This document shows, piece after piece, positions 19,376 through 28,472 of a DNA stretch of 64,000 nt (its first letter is position 1; each line of letters starts with the position of its first letter). Under the pieces are notes generated by a model. That model had not been told where the DNA came from, searched no databases, and worked only from the letters and a program-made list of their open reading frames with translations. Source of the DNA: Mycobacterium sp. Aquia_213 (GTDB lineage Bacteria > Actinomycetota > Actinomycetes > Mycobacteriales > Mycobacteriaceae); NCBI RefSeq assembly GCF_026625985.1, contig NZ_CP113116.1:4030001-4094000 (forward strand), read 5' to 3'. A program made the translations under genes and the position numbers.

Positions 19376-19930
19376 TCAGTCAAATTCGCCCAGCTCCAAA
19401 CGGGTATCGCCGTACACTCGCTCCGGCCATCGGGTCCAGCCCTGCGGCCAGGTCAGCGGCGCGCTGGCGGCGGCACGCTCGATGACCGCGACCGTTGTCG
19501 CACGCACCCAGCCATGCGCGCTCAGCGCGGCCAGGACGCCCTCGACCTCGGCGGTCTCGATGTCGTAGGGCGGGTCGGCCAGCACCAGATCGACCGGGGA
19601 TCCGGCCCCGCCCGCCAGCACCGCGGCCACCGCACCTCGGCGCAGCGTCGCGCCGGGCAGACCCAGAGCCTCGATGTTGCGTGCGATGACGGCCGCGGTG
19701 CGCGGATCGGACTCGACGAACAACGCGGACACCGCACCGCGCGAGAGCGCTTCCAGACCCAGCGCGCCCGAACCGGCGTAGAGGTCCAGCACCGCCAGGC
19801 CGCTCAGATCCCGCCGCGCGGTCACGATGTTGAACAGCGACTCGCGCACCCGATCGGTGGTCGGCCGGGTTCCACGCGGCGGTACCGCGATGCGTCGCCC
19901 ACCGGCGGCGCCGCCGATGATGCGCGTCAG
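19376..19930 (-). CDS. rsmD: 16S rRNA (guanine-966-N2)-methyltransferase, probable CTG start
   Basis: RsmD methylates G966 of 16S rRNA using S-adenosylmethionine. The protein has the conserved N-terminus TRIIGGAAGGRRIAVPPRGT, then RPTTDRVRESLFNI, the SAM loop LDLYAGSGALGLEAL and the catalytic LADPPYD (about residue 120). The conserved N-terminus reaches back to CTG 19930; no ATG, GTG or TTG exists in frame between it and far upstream coding sequence. The next standard start (GTG 19849) would delete a conserved block. The CTG overlaps the pca stop as CTGA, a layout expected for translational coupling. The full product is 184 residues, close to the usual length. Confidence 0.9.
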   Translation of the reverse strand: MTRIIGGAAGGRRIAVPPRGTRPTTDRVRESLFNIVTARRDLSGLAVLDLYAGSGALGLEALSRGAVSALFVESDPRTAAVIARNIEALGLPGATLRRGAVAAVLAGGAGSPVDLVLADPPYDIETAEVEGVLAALSAHGWVRATTVAVIERAAASAPLTWPQGWTRWPERVYGDTRLELGEFD

Positions 19931-22900
19931 CTCAGCACCACCAGCAGATCTCCGCCCTCGACCTGCGCGGTGCTCGACACCGCCACCCGCGCGACGGTGG
20001 CGTCTTTCGGAGCCGTGATCGGGGCCTCCATCTTCATCGCCTCGATCGTGGCGATGGTCTGGCCGGCGCTCACCTGATCGCCCTCGACCACCGAAACGGT
20101 GACGACCCCGGCGAAGGGTGCCGCGATGTGGTCGGGATTGCTACGTTCGGCCTTCTCGGCGGTCGGGATCGTGCTGGCAATGCTGCGGTCGCGCACCAGC
20201 ACCGGGCGCAGCTGGCCATTCATGATGCACATCACCGTGCGCATGCCACGCTCGTCGGGTTCGGAGATGGCCTCGAGCCCGATCAACAGATCGACCCCGC
20301 GTTCCAGCGTCACCTGATGCTCTTCGCCTTGGCGCAGTCCGTAGAAGAACTGATTGGCCGACAGGTGCGAGGTGTCGCCGTACGTGTCCCGGTGCTCCTC
20401 GAATTCTTTTGTCGGGCCTGGAAATAGCAGCCGGTTGAGCGTGGCTTGACGTTTGTGCCCGGTCAACGCCAGGACAGCCTCGTCCTCCGCGCTGAGCTGC
20501 TCAACGGGCTTGGCGGGCCCGCGGCCTTCCAGTGCGGCACTGCGCAGCGGCTCCGGCCATCCACCGGCCGGGTCGCCCAGCTCGCCGCGCAGGAATCCCA
20601 GCACCGATTCCGGGATATCGAATCGAGCTGGCTCCGCTGCGAATTCGTCGGCGGTGAGCCCCGAACCCACCAGAGCCAGCGCCAGGTCACCGACCACCTT
20701 CGACGACGGGGTGACCTTGATCAGCCTGCCCAGCACCCGGTCGGCGCCGGCGTAGGCCTCTTCGATCTCTTCGAACCGATCACCCAATCCCAGCGCAATC
20801 GCCTGCTGGCGCAGGTTCGACAACTGACCGCCCGGGATTTCGTGGTGATAGACCCGTCCTGTCGGGCCGGGCAGCCCGGATTCGAAGGGCGCGTACACCT
20901 TTCGGAGCGCCTCCCAATACGGCTCCAGTGCGCATACCGCCGCGAGCGACAGGCCGGTGTCGTGCTCGGTGTGCGCGGCGGCGGCGACGATCGAACTCAG
21001 TGCCGGCTGGCTGGTGGTGCCCGCCAGCGGCGCGGCGGCGCCGTCGACGGCATCGGCCCCCGCGTGCCAGGCGGCCAGGTAGCTGGCCAGCTGGCCGCCC
21101 GGGGTGTCGTGGGTGTGCACATGGATCGGCAGGTCGAACCGGCTGCGCAACGCACTGACCAGTCGGTGTGCGGCCGGTGGCCGCAGCAGTCCGGCCATGT
21201 CCTTGATGGCCAGCACGTGTGCGCCGGCGTCCACGATCCGCTCGGCCAGGTTGAGGTAGTAGTCCAGCGTGTAGAGCCGCTCACCCGGGTCGGACAGGTC
21301 TCCGGTGTAGCACATCGCGACTTCGGCTATGGCCGAACCTGTTTCGCGGACGGCGTCGATCGCCGGGCGCATCGAGTCCAGGTTGTTCAGCGCGTCGAAA
21401 ATGCGGAAGATGTCGATACCGGTCGCGGTCGCCTCTTCGACGAACGCCGACGTGACCAGTTCCGGATATGGCGTGTAGCCCACGGTGTTTCGGCCCCGCA
21501 GCAGCATCTGCAGGCAGATGTTGGGCATCGCCTCGCGCAGCGTGGCCAGCCGCTCCCAGGGGTCCTCCTTGAGGAAGCGCAGCGCCACATCGTAAGTCGC
21601 ACCGCCCCAGCACTCCACGGACAGCAGCTGCGGCATTGTCCGGGCCAGATAGGGCGCCACCATCATCAGCCCGCTGGTGCGCACCCGGGTCGCCAGTAGC
21701 GACTGGTGGGCATCGCGGAAGGTCGTGTCGGTCACGCCGACCGCCGGCGACTCGCGTAGCCAGCGCGCAAAACCCTCGGGCCCCAACTCGACCAGCCGCT
21801 GCTTGGATCCGGCCGGCGGCGCCACCTCGAGGTCGACCTCGGGCAGTTTGTCGTGCGGGTACACCGTCGACGGGTGGGTGCCATGCGGATGGTTGACCGT
21901 CACGTCGGCCAGGTAGTTGAGGATCTTGGTGCCGCGGTCCGCCGACTCGCGCGAGGTCAGCAGTTGCGGCCGCTCATCGATGAACGACGTGGTGATCCGG
22001 CCGGCCTGGAAGTCCGGATCGTCCAGAACCGCTTGCAGGAAAGGAATATTCGTCGATACCCCGCGAATCCGGAACTCCGCGATCGCGCGACGGGCCCGGG
22101 ACACCGCCGTATGGAAGTCGCGGCCCCGGCAGGTCAACTTGACCAGCATCGAATCGAAGTGGGCGCTGATCTCCGCGCCGAGGTTGGTGCTGCCGTCCAG
22201 GCGGATGCCGGCGCCACCGGGGCTGCGGTAGGTGCTGATCCGGCCGGTGTCGGGGCGGAACCCGTTGGCCGGATCTTCGGTCGTGATCCGGCATTGCAGT
22301 GCGGCACCGTGTGGCCGGACGTTCTCCTGTCGCAGACCCAGATCCTCCAGCGACTCGCCGGACGCGATGCGCAACTGGCTGGACACCAGGTCCACATCGG
22401 TGATCTCCTCGGTCACGGTGTGCTCCACCTGAATTCGGGGATTCATCTCGATGAAGACGTAGTGACCGCTCTCGTCCAGCAGGAATTCCACGGTGCCCGC
22501 GCAGCTGTACCCGATGTGCCGGGCGAAGGCGACGGCGTCGGCGCAGATCTTGTCGCGTAGCTCGGCGGAAAGGTTTGGCGCGGGGGCTAATTCGACGACC
22601 TTCTGGTGGCGACGCTGCACGCTGCAGTCGCGCTCGTGCAGGTGGATCACGTTGCCGGCGTTGTCGGCCAGGATCTGCACCTCGATGTGGCGCGGCTTGA
22701 TCACCGCCTGCTCGAGATAGACCGTCGAGTCGCCGAACGCCGACTCGGCCTCACGGCTGGCGGCCTCGATCGCTTCGGGCAGTGCATCGACGTCGGTGAC
22801 GCGGCGCATGCCTCGTCCCCCACCACCGGCAACGGCCTTGACGAACAACGGAAACCGCATGTCCGCCGCCGCCGACACCAGCTCGTCGACGGACGCCGAC

Positions 22901-23310
22901 GGTGCCGAAGAAGTGAGCACCGGCAGCCCGGCTTCGCGGGCGGCGGCGATTGCCCGCGCCTTATTTCCGGTCAGCTCAAGGATTTCGGCGCTGGGGCCGA
23001 CGAACGTGATACCGGCGGCCGCACAGGCCGCCGCCAATTCCGGATTCTCCGACAGAAAGCCGTACCCGGGATAGACGGCGTCGGCGCCGGCCCGGCAGGC
23101 CGTTTCGACGATCTCGTCGACCGACAGGTAGGCGCGCACGGGATGACCGACGTCGCCGATCTGATAGGACTCGTCGGCCTTGAGCCGATGTTGCGAATTG
23201 CGGTCCTCGTACGCGTAAACGGCGACGGTGCCGACGCCGAGTTCGTAGGCCGCGCGGAACGCACGAATAGCGATCTCGCCGCGGTTGGCCACCAACACCT
23301 TGGAGATCAC
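19927..23310 (-). CDS. pca: Pyruvate carboxylase
   Basis: This 1127-residue single-chain biotin enzyme carboxylates pyruvate to oxaloacetate, replenishing the TCA cycle. The N-terminal biotin carboxylase/ATP-grasp part (1-460) begins ISKVLVANRGEIAIRAFRA and has the glycine loop AVAGGGGRGMR near 164. The carboxyltransferase TIM barrel (about 520-800) includes DTTFRDAHQSLLATR. The C-terminal biotinyl domain carries EAMKMEAP with the acceptor Lys near 1092. All domains are intact and the length is as expected. It leads the pca-rsmD-coaD run and its TGA overlaps the rsmD start. Confidence 0.97.
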   Translation of the reverse strand: MISKVLVANRGEIAIRAFRAAYELGVGTVAVYAYEDRNSQHRLKADESYQIGDVGHPVRAYLSVDEIVETACRAGADAVYPGYGFLSENPELAAACAAAGITFVGPSAEILELTGNKARAIAAAREAGLPVLTSSAPSASVDELVSAAADMRFPLFVKAVAGGGGRGMRRVTDVDALPEAIEAASREAESAFGDSTVYLEQAVIKPRHIEVQILADNAGNVIHLHERDCSVQRRHQKVVELAPAPNLSAELRDKICADAVAFARHIGYSCAGTVEFLLDESGHYVFIEMNPRIQVEHTVTEEITDVDLVSSQLRIASGESLEDLGLRQENVRPHGAALQCRITTEDPANGFRPDTGRISTYRSPGGAGIRLDGSTNLGAEISAHFDSMLVKLTCRGRDFHTAVSRARRAIAEFRIRGVSTNIPFLQAVLDDPDFQAGRITTSFIDERPQLLTSRESADRGTKILNYLADVTVNHPHGTHPSTVYPHDKLPEVDLEVAPPAGSKQRLVELGPEGFARWLRESPAVGVTDTTFRDAHQSLLATRVRTSGLMMVAPYLARTMPQLLSVECWGGATYDVALRFLKEDPWERLATLREAMPNICLQMLLRGRNTVGYTPYPELVTSAFVEEATATGIDIFRIFDALNNLDSMRPAIDAVRETGSAIAEVAMCYTGDLSDPGERLYTLDYYLNLAERIVDAGAHVLAIKDMAGLLRPPAAHRLVSALRSRFDLPIHVHTHDTPGGQLASYLAAWHAGADAVDGAAAPLAGTTSQPALSSIVAAAAHTEHDTGLSLAAVCALEPYWEALRKVYAPFESGLPGPTGRVYHHEIPGGQLSNLRQQAIALGLGDRFEEIEEAYAGADRVLGRLIKVTPSSKVVGDLALALVGSGLTADEFAAEPARFDIPESVLGFLRGELGDPAGGWPEPLRSAALEGRGPAKPVEQLSAEDEAVLALTGHKRQATLNRLLFPGPTKEFEEHRDTYGDTSHLSANQFFYGLRQGEEHQVTLERGVDLLIGLEAISEPDERGMRTVMCIMNGQLRPVLVRDRSIASTIPTAEKAERSNPDHIAAPFAGVVTVSVVEGDQVSAGQTIATIEAMKMEAPITAPKDATVARVAVSSTAQVEGGDLLVVLS

Positions 23311-23355
23311 GTTCGGCCCCTTACTTTCGCCCTGCCACGGTTCAGTTACCGGTGT

Positions 23356-24003
23356 TTACAGCAGCGTCGACCAGTAGTCCCAGAACCGCACCACGATCAG
23401 CAGAAACACCGCGGTAAACCATAGCGCGGTGATCGACCACCGCCATTGATAGAGCACCCGCGCCGCGGTGCTGTCGCGACTGGCGAGCACCGGTCGAAAC
23501 GCGATGGATCCGACCACCACCAGCAGCGTGATCGTCATCGCCCAGACCACCATGCAGTAGGGGCACAACGCCCCGATCCGGTACAGGCTCTGGTAGATCA
23601 GCCAGTGCACGAACACCGCACCAACCAGCAGCCCGACCGCCAGCAGGGTCCAAAACCATTGTGGTATCGACACTTTCGCCACCGCAAGGACGCCGACAAC
23701 CAACACCACGGTGAACGCCACGATGCCCAGCAGTGGGTTCGGGAAGCCCAGCACCGACGCTTGCGGCGTGATCATCACCGATCCGCACGAGATGATCGGA
23801 TTGAGATTGCACGACGGCACGTAGGACGGGTTGCGCAGGATGTCGATCTTCTCCACCGTCAGCGTCATGGAGGAGATCAACCCGACCGCGCCGGCGATCA
23901 GCACCCACCATGCGCTGAGCTTCGGTACGGATGAGTCACCCGTCGAAGCCGGTGTCGGGTCGCCGGATCGCTCGGCGGATTCGACCGACACCGCGACCGT
24001 CAC
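23356..24003 (-). CDS. VKOR-family disulfide oxidoreductase (Rv2968c-like)
   Basis: This 215-residue membrane protein has about five hydrophobic segments. It carries the two VKOR cysteine pairs: SCNLNPIISCG in the first extracytoplasmic loop (about 72-82) and CPYC in a later helix (about 149). VKOR homologues take the place of DsbB in mycobacteria, reoxidising the DsbA-like partner with quinone. Its GTG start overlaps the stop of the upstream dsbA-like gene in a GTGA arrangement, so the two are coupled and very likely one functional pair. Confidence 0.95.
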   Translation of the reverse strand: MTVAVSVESAERSGDPTPASTGDSSVPKLSAWWVLIAGAVGLISSMTLTVEKIDILRNPSYVPSCNLNPIISCGSVMITPQASVLGFPNPLLGIVAFTVVLVVGVLAVAKVSIPQWFWTLLAVGLLVGAVFVHWLIYQSLYRIGALCPYCMVVWAMTITLLVVVGSIAFRPVLASRDSTAARVLYQWRWSITALWFTAVFLLIVVRFWDYWSTLL

Positions 24004-24767
24004 GAAGCCGCGGGAGCGACGGCCGTGTCGATGCCCGGAACGTCACCGACGATGGTCTTGATCTTGGCGACCAGTGCGTCGGGCGTCGACGGGTCGTAGT
24101 TCTCGCCGTTGATCTTGATCGTCGGGGTCGCGGTGATGCCCGCGGTCGAGGCTTCCCCACTGACCTTGGAAAGGTACTTCCCGCTGTTGATGCAATCCGG
24201 CACCTTGCCGACGACGCCGGCCTCGCGGGCCAGCTCGATCAATTTCGCGTTGTCGGGGAAATTGGGCCCCCGCTCGTCGGGCTGGACACCGGTGCTGAAC
24301 AGCGCGGTGTGAAAGCGCCGGAACGCATCCATGTTCTCGTCGGCGACGCACAAGGCCGCCGCCCCGGCCCGCGACGAATAGTTCTGGCTCTTGGAACTGT
24401 CGAGAATGGCCACCATCGAGTAATCGGCCGCAATGGCACCCGCGTCGATCAACTTGGACACCGTCGGTCCGAAAGTGCGCTCGAAATTACCGCAGGCCGG
24501 GCAGAGGAAATCCTCGTAGAAGGTCACGACCGCCTTGGGGTTGGTTGTCCCGGGCTGGGTGACCAGCTTGCTCGACGTCACGCGGACCGTGTCGCCCTGA
24601 CCGGCGACGCCGCCCTTCTTATCGTGATGCGACGTCACGATGTAGAACACCAGCGCGACCGCGAAGATGATGATGAACGCGGTGCCGCCGATCTGAATGA
24701 GCCGGCCGGACTTCCCGTCTGACGCCTTCAGGTCGAATCGGGGGGGACGTTTCGATTTGTCGGCCAC
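24000..24767 (-). CDS. DsbA-like secreted thiol-disulfide oxidoreductase (Rv2969c-like)
   Basis: The 255-residue protein has an N-terminal membrane anchor at about 22-45 (GRLIQIGGTAFIIIFAVALV) and an extracytoplasmic thioredoxin fold. The active site CPAC lies at about 94 (FLCPACGNFE), with an inserted helical part and a C-terminal cis-proline region (ITATPTIKINGE). It oxidises cysteines of exported proteins and is recycled by the VKOR-type membrane protein encoded immediately downstream with a 4-base overlap. Confidence 0.95.
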   Translation of the reverse strand: MADKSKRPPRFDLKASDGKSGRLIQIGGTAFIIIFAVALVFYIVTSHHDKKGGVAGQGDTVRVTSSKLVTQPGTTNPKAVVTFYEDFLCPACGNFERTFGPTVSKLIDAGAIAADYSMVAILDSSKSQNYSSRAGAAALCVADENMDAFRRFHTALFSTGVQPDERGPNFPDNAKLIELAREAGVVGKVPDCINSGKYLSKVSGEASTAGITATPTIKINGENYDPSTPDALVAKIKTIVGDVPGIDTAVAPAAS

Positions 24768-24863
24768 AGCTTCGGTGATCCTTCTGTGTTTGGGTCGGCT
24801 TGCGGGCGTGTCCGTAAGTCGGAGACAGCGCTTCTAGATTACCGGCGAGCGCAGTTGAGCAAA

Positions 24864-25982
24864 TCAGGCCCGGCTCAGGTGAGCGCGCAGAGCAGAAATC
24901 AGATCGCTGGTGGCCGCCGCGCTACCGCCCCCAAGCTGAAACAGGCTGGCGAAACCGTGCGTCAGCGAACCCAGCCGCCGCAGATCCACCGCGGTGCCCG
25001 CGTCCTGCAGCGCCGTCGCGTAGCGCTCGCCTTCGTCGCGCAACGGGTCGAATCCCGCGACGGCGATCAGCGCGGGTGCCAGCCCGGACAACGACTCGGC
25101 GAACAGCGGCGAGACGCGCGGGTCCGTCGCATCAATGCCGGTACCGCGCAGGTACTGAGCGTTGAACCAGTCGATGTCCCGCTTGGTCAGCAAGAAACCG
25201 CGGGCAAACAGGCTCAGTGACCGGGTCTGCGCGCTGAAGTCGGTCCGCGGGTAGATCAGCCACTGCAGCAGCGGGGCCGGGCCACCCTCGTCGCGCGTTA
25301 GCAGGCAGACGAGGGTGGCCAGGTTGCCGCCCGCGCTGTCTCCGCCGACCGCGACACGCCCGGGGGTCGCGCCGAGTTCGGCGGCATGCTCGTGGGCCCA
25401 CTTGAACGCCGCATAGGCGTCGTCGATCGCGGCCGGCGCCGGATGCTCGGGCGCCAGCCGGTAGTCGATCGACAACACGTGGACACCGGCGTCACGGCAG
25501 GTCAACCGGCACAGCGCGTCGGCGGTGTCCAGGTCGCCGAGCACCCAGCCCCCGCCGTGATAGAAGACCAGCAAGTCCGAGGCCGCCCCGCTGGCCGGGC
25601 GGTAGTGTCGCGCTCCGATCTCGCCGGCCGGTCCGGGAATTGTCAGGTCGTCGACCATCACGTGAATCTGGGGCCCGGGCAGCGACAGCAGCGACTGACG
25701 CATCAGCGCGCGAGAGGCCACCGGGTCGCCGTTGACGGCCAATCCGTCGATACCGCCAAGGCGCAGACCAGACAGCATCAGCTGCAGGGTGGGATCGAGC
25801 GTGTTGCCGTCGATGATGATCGACCGGCCGCCGAACATCACCCGCTTCGCCGGAGTAGGAATCCACGGAATGGCCTTGACGCCAACGTTGGTGACAACGT
25901 CCTGCCTGAGACCGGACCAGCGAGTCGATGCGCGCTTGGTCTCCAAATGCAGGTCCGGTGCGCCTGGCAGACTCTGTGTCAT
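24864..25982 (-). CDS. lipN: Alpha/beta-hydrolase lipase/esterase LipN
   Basis: This 372-residue member of the hormone-sensitive-lipase family hydrolyses short- to medium-chain esters. The oxyanion motif YHGGGW is near 140, the nucleophile motif GDSAGGN near 213, the catalytic Asp lies in DPLRDEG and the His in THGF near the C-terminus. I chose ATG 25982 because a strong ribosome site (AAGGGGG) lies 5-11 bases upstream and MTQSLPG aligns with LipN of M. tuberculosis; an upstream GTG at 26006 would add eight residues. The ATG overlaps the ATG of the divergent aldo-keto reductase in a shared CATG at 25980-25983. Confidence 0.93.
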   Translation of the reverse strand: MTQSLPGAPDLHLETKRASTRWSGLRQDVVTNVGVKAIPWIPTPAKRVMFGGRSIIIDGNTLDPTLQLMLSGLRLGGIDGLAVNGDPVASRALMRQSLLSLPGPQIHVMVDDLTIPGPAGEIGARHYRPASGAASDLLVFYHGGGWVLGDLDTADALCRLTCRDAGVHVLSIDYRLAPEHPAPAAIDDAYAAFKWAHEHAAELGATPGRVAVGGDSAGGNLATLVCLLTRDEGGPAPLLQWLIYPRTDFSAQTRSLSLFARGFLLTKRDIDWFNAQYLRGTGIDATDPRVSPLFAESLSGLAPALIAVAGFDPLRDEGERYATALQDAGTAVDLRRLGSLTHGFASLFQLGGGSAAATSDLISALRAHLSRA

Positions 25983-26814
25983 GGCAGCCCCCTTGGTCAC
26001 ACTCAATGACGGTCATGCGATCCCCGCCGTCGGGTTCGGAGTCTTCCAGGTCCCTCCGGCGGAGACCGAGCAGGCGGTGAGTACAGCGCTGCAAGCCGGG
26101 TACCGGCATATCGACACCGCCGCCGCCTACCGCAATGAACGGGAAACCGGGCGCGCGATCGCCGATTCCGACGTGCCGCGCGATCAACTCTACGTGGTGA
26201 CCAAACTGTGGAACTCCGAGCAGGGCTACGACAGCACGTTGACGGCCTTCGACGCCAGCATGGACCGGCTTGGCCTCGACTACCTCGACCTCTACCTCGT
26301 TCATTGGCCGATGCCGGCGCTGGGAAAGTTTGTCGAAACCTTCAAGGCATTCGCCCACCTGCGCGACCAGGGCCGGATCCGCTCCATCGGAGTCAGCAAT
26401 TTCGAGCCCGAGCATCTGATGGTTCTGATCGATGCCACCGGCATCGTTCCCGCGGTCAATCAGATCGAGCTGCACCCTCGTTTTCCCCAGACGGAATTGC
26501 GAAAAGTGCACGCCCAGCGCGGAATCGCGACCGAGGCGTGGGCGCCGCTGGGGCAAGGTGCGCTGCTGACACATCCGACCGTCACGGCCGTCGCCGAAGG
26601 ATCTGGGCGGACACCCGCCCAGGTGTTGATCAGATGGCATATTCAGCTCGGTAATATCGTGATCCCCAAGTCGGTCAACCCCGCACGGATTGCGAGCAAC
26701 TTCGACGTGTTCGATTTCGAACTCACCGCCAACGAAATGGCGACGATTTCCTCGCTGGACGACGGAACTCGGCTTGGTCCTGATCCACGAACCTTCAGTT
26801 TCACAGGTAGGTGA
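25981..26814 (+). CDS. Aldo-keto reductase (AKR5-like), first of a tandem pair
   Basis: This 277-residue NADPH-dependent (beta/alpha)8-barrel reductase has the full tetrad: Asp in HIDTA (about 45), Tyr in AAAYRNE (50), Lys in VVTKLWN (79) and His in LVHWP (112). The C-terminal cofactor region includes VIPKSVNPARIASNF. It begins at ATG 25981, overlapping the divergent lipN start. Its TGA (26812-26814) directly abuts the ATG of the second reductase, so the two are one transcript. H37Rv has a single gene (Rv2971) here, whereas M. smegmatis has a pair; this copy resembles the extra member. The physiological substrate is unknown, probably reactive carbonyls such as methylglyoxal. Confidence 0.95.
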   Translation: MAAPLVTLNDGHAIPAVGFGVFQVPPAETEQAVSTALQAGYRHIDTAAAYRNERETGRAIADSDVPRDQLYVVTKLWNSEQGYDSTLTAFDASMDRLGLDYLDLYLVHWPMPALGKFVETFKAFAHLRDQGRIRSIGVSNFEPEHLMVLIDATGIVPAVNQIELHPRFPQTELRKVHAQRGIATEAWAPLGQGALLTHPTVTAVAEGSGRTPAQVLIRWHIQLGNIVIPKSVNPARIASNFDVFDFELTANEMATISSLDDGTRLGPDPRTFSFTGR

Positions 26815-27666
26815 ATGACGTTGACTGGCGACGCGGGCCTCGCCGTGCCCTCGATCTCTCTCAATGACGAAAATACGATGCCGGTGCTTGGCCTCGGCGT
26901 CGCGGATTTGTCGGAGGACGAGACCGAACGTGCCGTCTCGGCGGCACTGGAACTCGGCTGCCGACTGATCGACACCGCGACGGCGTACGGCAATGAAGCC
27001 GCGGTCGGTCGCGCGATTGCCGCGTCCGGGATTCCCCGTGCGGAGCTGTTCGTCACGACCAAACTGGCCACCGCCGACCAGGGCCTCAAGGGCGCGCAGG
27101 ATGCCTGCGACGCCAGCCTGGAACGACTGGGCCTGGACTACCTCGACCTGTATCTGATTCATTGGCCGGCCGCCTCGCACGGCAAGTATGTGGACTCCTT
27201 CGGCGGGCTGCTCCAGCTCCGCTCGACCGGACACACCCGCTCGATCGGTGTCGCCAACTTCACCGAGGAATACCTGGAGATGGTGATCGACCTGGTGTTC
27301 ACGACGCCGGCGGTCAATCAGATCGAGTTGCACCCGCTGCTCAATCAGGCCGACATGCGCAAGACGAACGCGCAGCACAACGTCGTCACGCAGTCCTACA
27401 CACCGCTGGCGCTGGGCAAGTTGGACGACAACCCGACCGTGAACTCCGTCGCGGGCGAGTACGGCAAGACGGCCTCGCAGGTATTGCTGCGGTGGAACCT
27501 GCAACTGGGCAACGCGGTCGTCTTCCGCTCGGCCAATCCCGAGCACATCGCCACCGACTTCGACGTGTTCGATTTCGAATTGGCGGCCGAGCACGTGGAC
27601 GCGATCAACGCGCTCAATGACGGAACTCGGTTGCGCCCGGACCCAGAGACCTACGAAGGCGCGTAG
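26815..27666 (+). CDS. Aldo-keto reductase (Rv2971-like), second of a tandem pair
   Basis: This 283-residue aldo-keto reductase shares the tetrad with its upstream neighbour: LIDTATAYGNE, VTTKLAT and LIHWPA. Its N-terminus (SISLNDENTMPVLGLGVADL) is nearer to Rv2971 of M. tuberculosis, which reduces aldehydes and is reported essential. Both neighbours end with the same FDVFDFEL block, consistent with old duplication. The cofactor-binding region here reads VVFRSANPEHIATDF: Phe-Arg replaces the usual Pro-Lys of VIPKS, as in Rv2971 (VVVRSAR). It starts immediately after the stop of the first copy without spacing. Confidence 0.95.
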   Translation: MTLTGDAGLAVPSISLNDENTMPVLGLGVADLSEDETERAVSAALELGCRLIDTATAYGNEAAVGRAIAASGIPRAELFVTTKLATADQGLKGAQDACDASLERLGLDYLDLYLIHWPAASHGKYVDSFGGLLQLRSTGHTRSIGVANFTEEYLEMVIDLVFTTPAVNQIELHPLLNQADMRKTNAQHNVVTQSYTPLALGKLDDNPTVNSVAGEYGKTASQVLLRWNLQLGNAVVFRSANPEHIATDFDVFDFELAAEHVDAINALNDGTRLRPDPETYEGA

Positions 27667-27704
27667 GAAGCCGCACGGCCGATCACACGCCCCCTGACGG
27701 CCAG

Positions 27705-28472
27705 GTGCGGTACGACCGGACCGGGCGCAGCTATTCGCGCACTCGACGTCCCGACCCACGCGTCGCCGCGGTGATCGACGAGGCGCTGCTCGAGATGACG
27801 ACAGTCGCGAATGTCGGCGCCGGCACCGGATCCTACGAACCGGCGCAGACCGTGGTCGCGGTGGAACCCAGCCGGGTGATGATCGCGCAGCGGCCGCCGG
27901 GCTCCGCGCCCGCCATTCGGGCCGTCGCCGAGCGGCTGCCGATTCGCTCGAACGCCGTGGACGCCGCGCTTGCCGTGCTGACCGTCCACCATTGGGCCGA
28001 CCTCGCCAACGGCATCGCCGAGATGCGGCGTATCGCGCGCCGACGCCTTGTCGTCTTCACCTGGGACCACGACGTGATTAGACGATTTTGGCTATTGAGC
28101 GAATATCTGCCCGCGGCCGCGCAGACCGACGCCGAGCTGGCCGTCCCGATCACGAAACTGGTTTCCCTGCTGGGCGATCCGCGGATCATCCCGGTACCCG
28201 TCCCGCACGATTGCGTGGATGGCTTCGGCGGCGCCTATTGGCGCCGACCGCACGCCTACCTCGATCCGGCCGTTCAGGCGGGCATGTCTCTGTTTGCCCT
28301 TACATCGGAAGCGGCTCTGCAGCAAGGTCTTTCACGGCTGCGCGTGGACCTCGGCAGCGGCTCATGGGATCGCCAACACCAGGATCTGCTGGACGCCGAC
28401 CAGCTGGACCTCGGCTACCGGCTGCTCGTCGCCGAGGTTGCCGAAACGCCACCGACTGTGAATGCGAGCTAG
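27705..28472 (+). CDS. SAM-dependent class I methyltransferase
   Basis: The frame of 255 residues starts with GTG 27705. It shows a Rossmann-type SAM-binding loop NVGAGTGSYEPA at about 36-47, an acidic strand end VVAVEPS (about 52), and LPIRSNAVDAALAVLTVHHW at about 80-100, the usual motif II/III region of Methyltransf_11 proteins. It is likely a small-molecule or lipid methyltransferase, with no visible substrate clue. It follows the aldo-keto reductases on the same strand with 38 bases between and may share their transcript. The start is uncertain because no strong ribosome site was seen. Confidence 0.8.
   Translation: MRYDRTGRSYSRTRRPDPRVAAVIDEALLEMTTVANVGAGTGSYEPAQTVVAVEPSRVMIAQRPPGSAPAIRAVAERLPIRSNAVDAALAVLTVHHWADLANGIAEMRRIARRRLVVFTWDHDVIRRFWLLSEYLPAAAQTDAELAVPITKLVSLLGDPRIIPVPVPHDCVDGFGGAYWRRPHAYLDPAVQAGMSLFALTSEAALQQGLSRLRVDLGSGSWDRQHQDLLDADQLDLGYRLLVAEVAETPPTVNAS

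Noticed and set aside
25492..27759. A 755-residue open frame on the minus strand across lipN and both aldo-keto reductases
   Set aside because: It is antisense to three well-supported genes, Arg/Gly/Val-rich and of no known family; long shadow frames are expected in GC-rich DNA.
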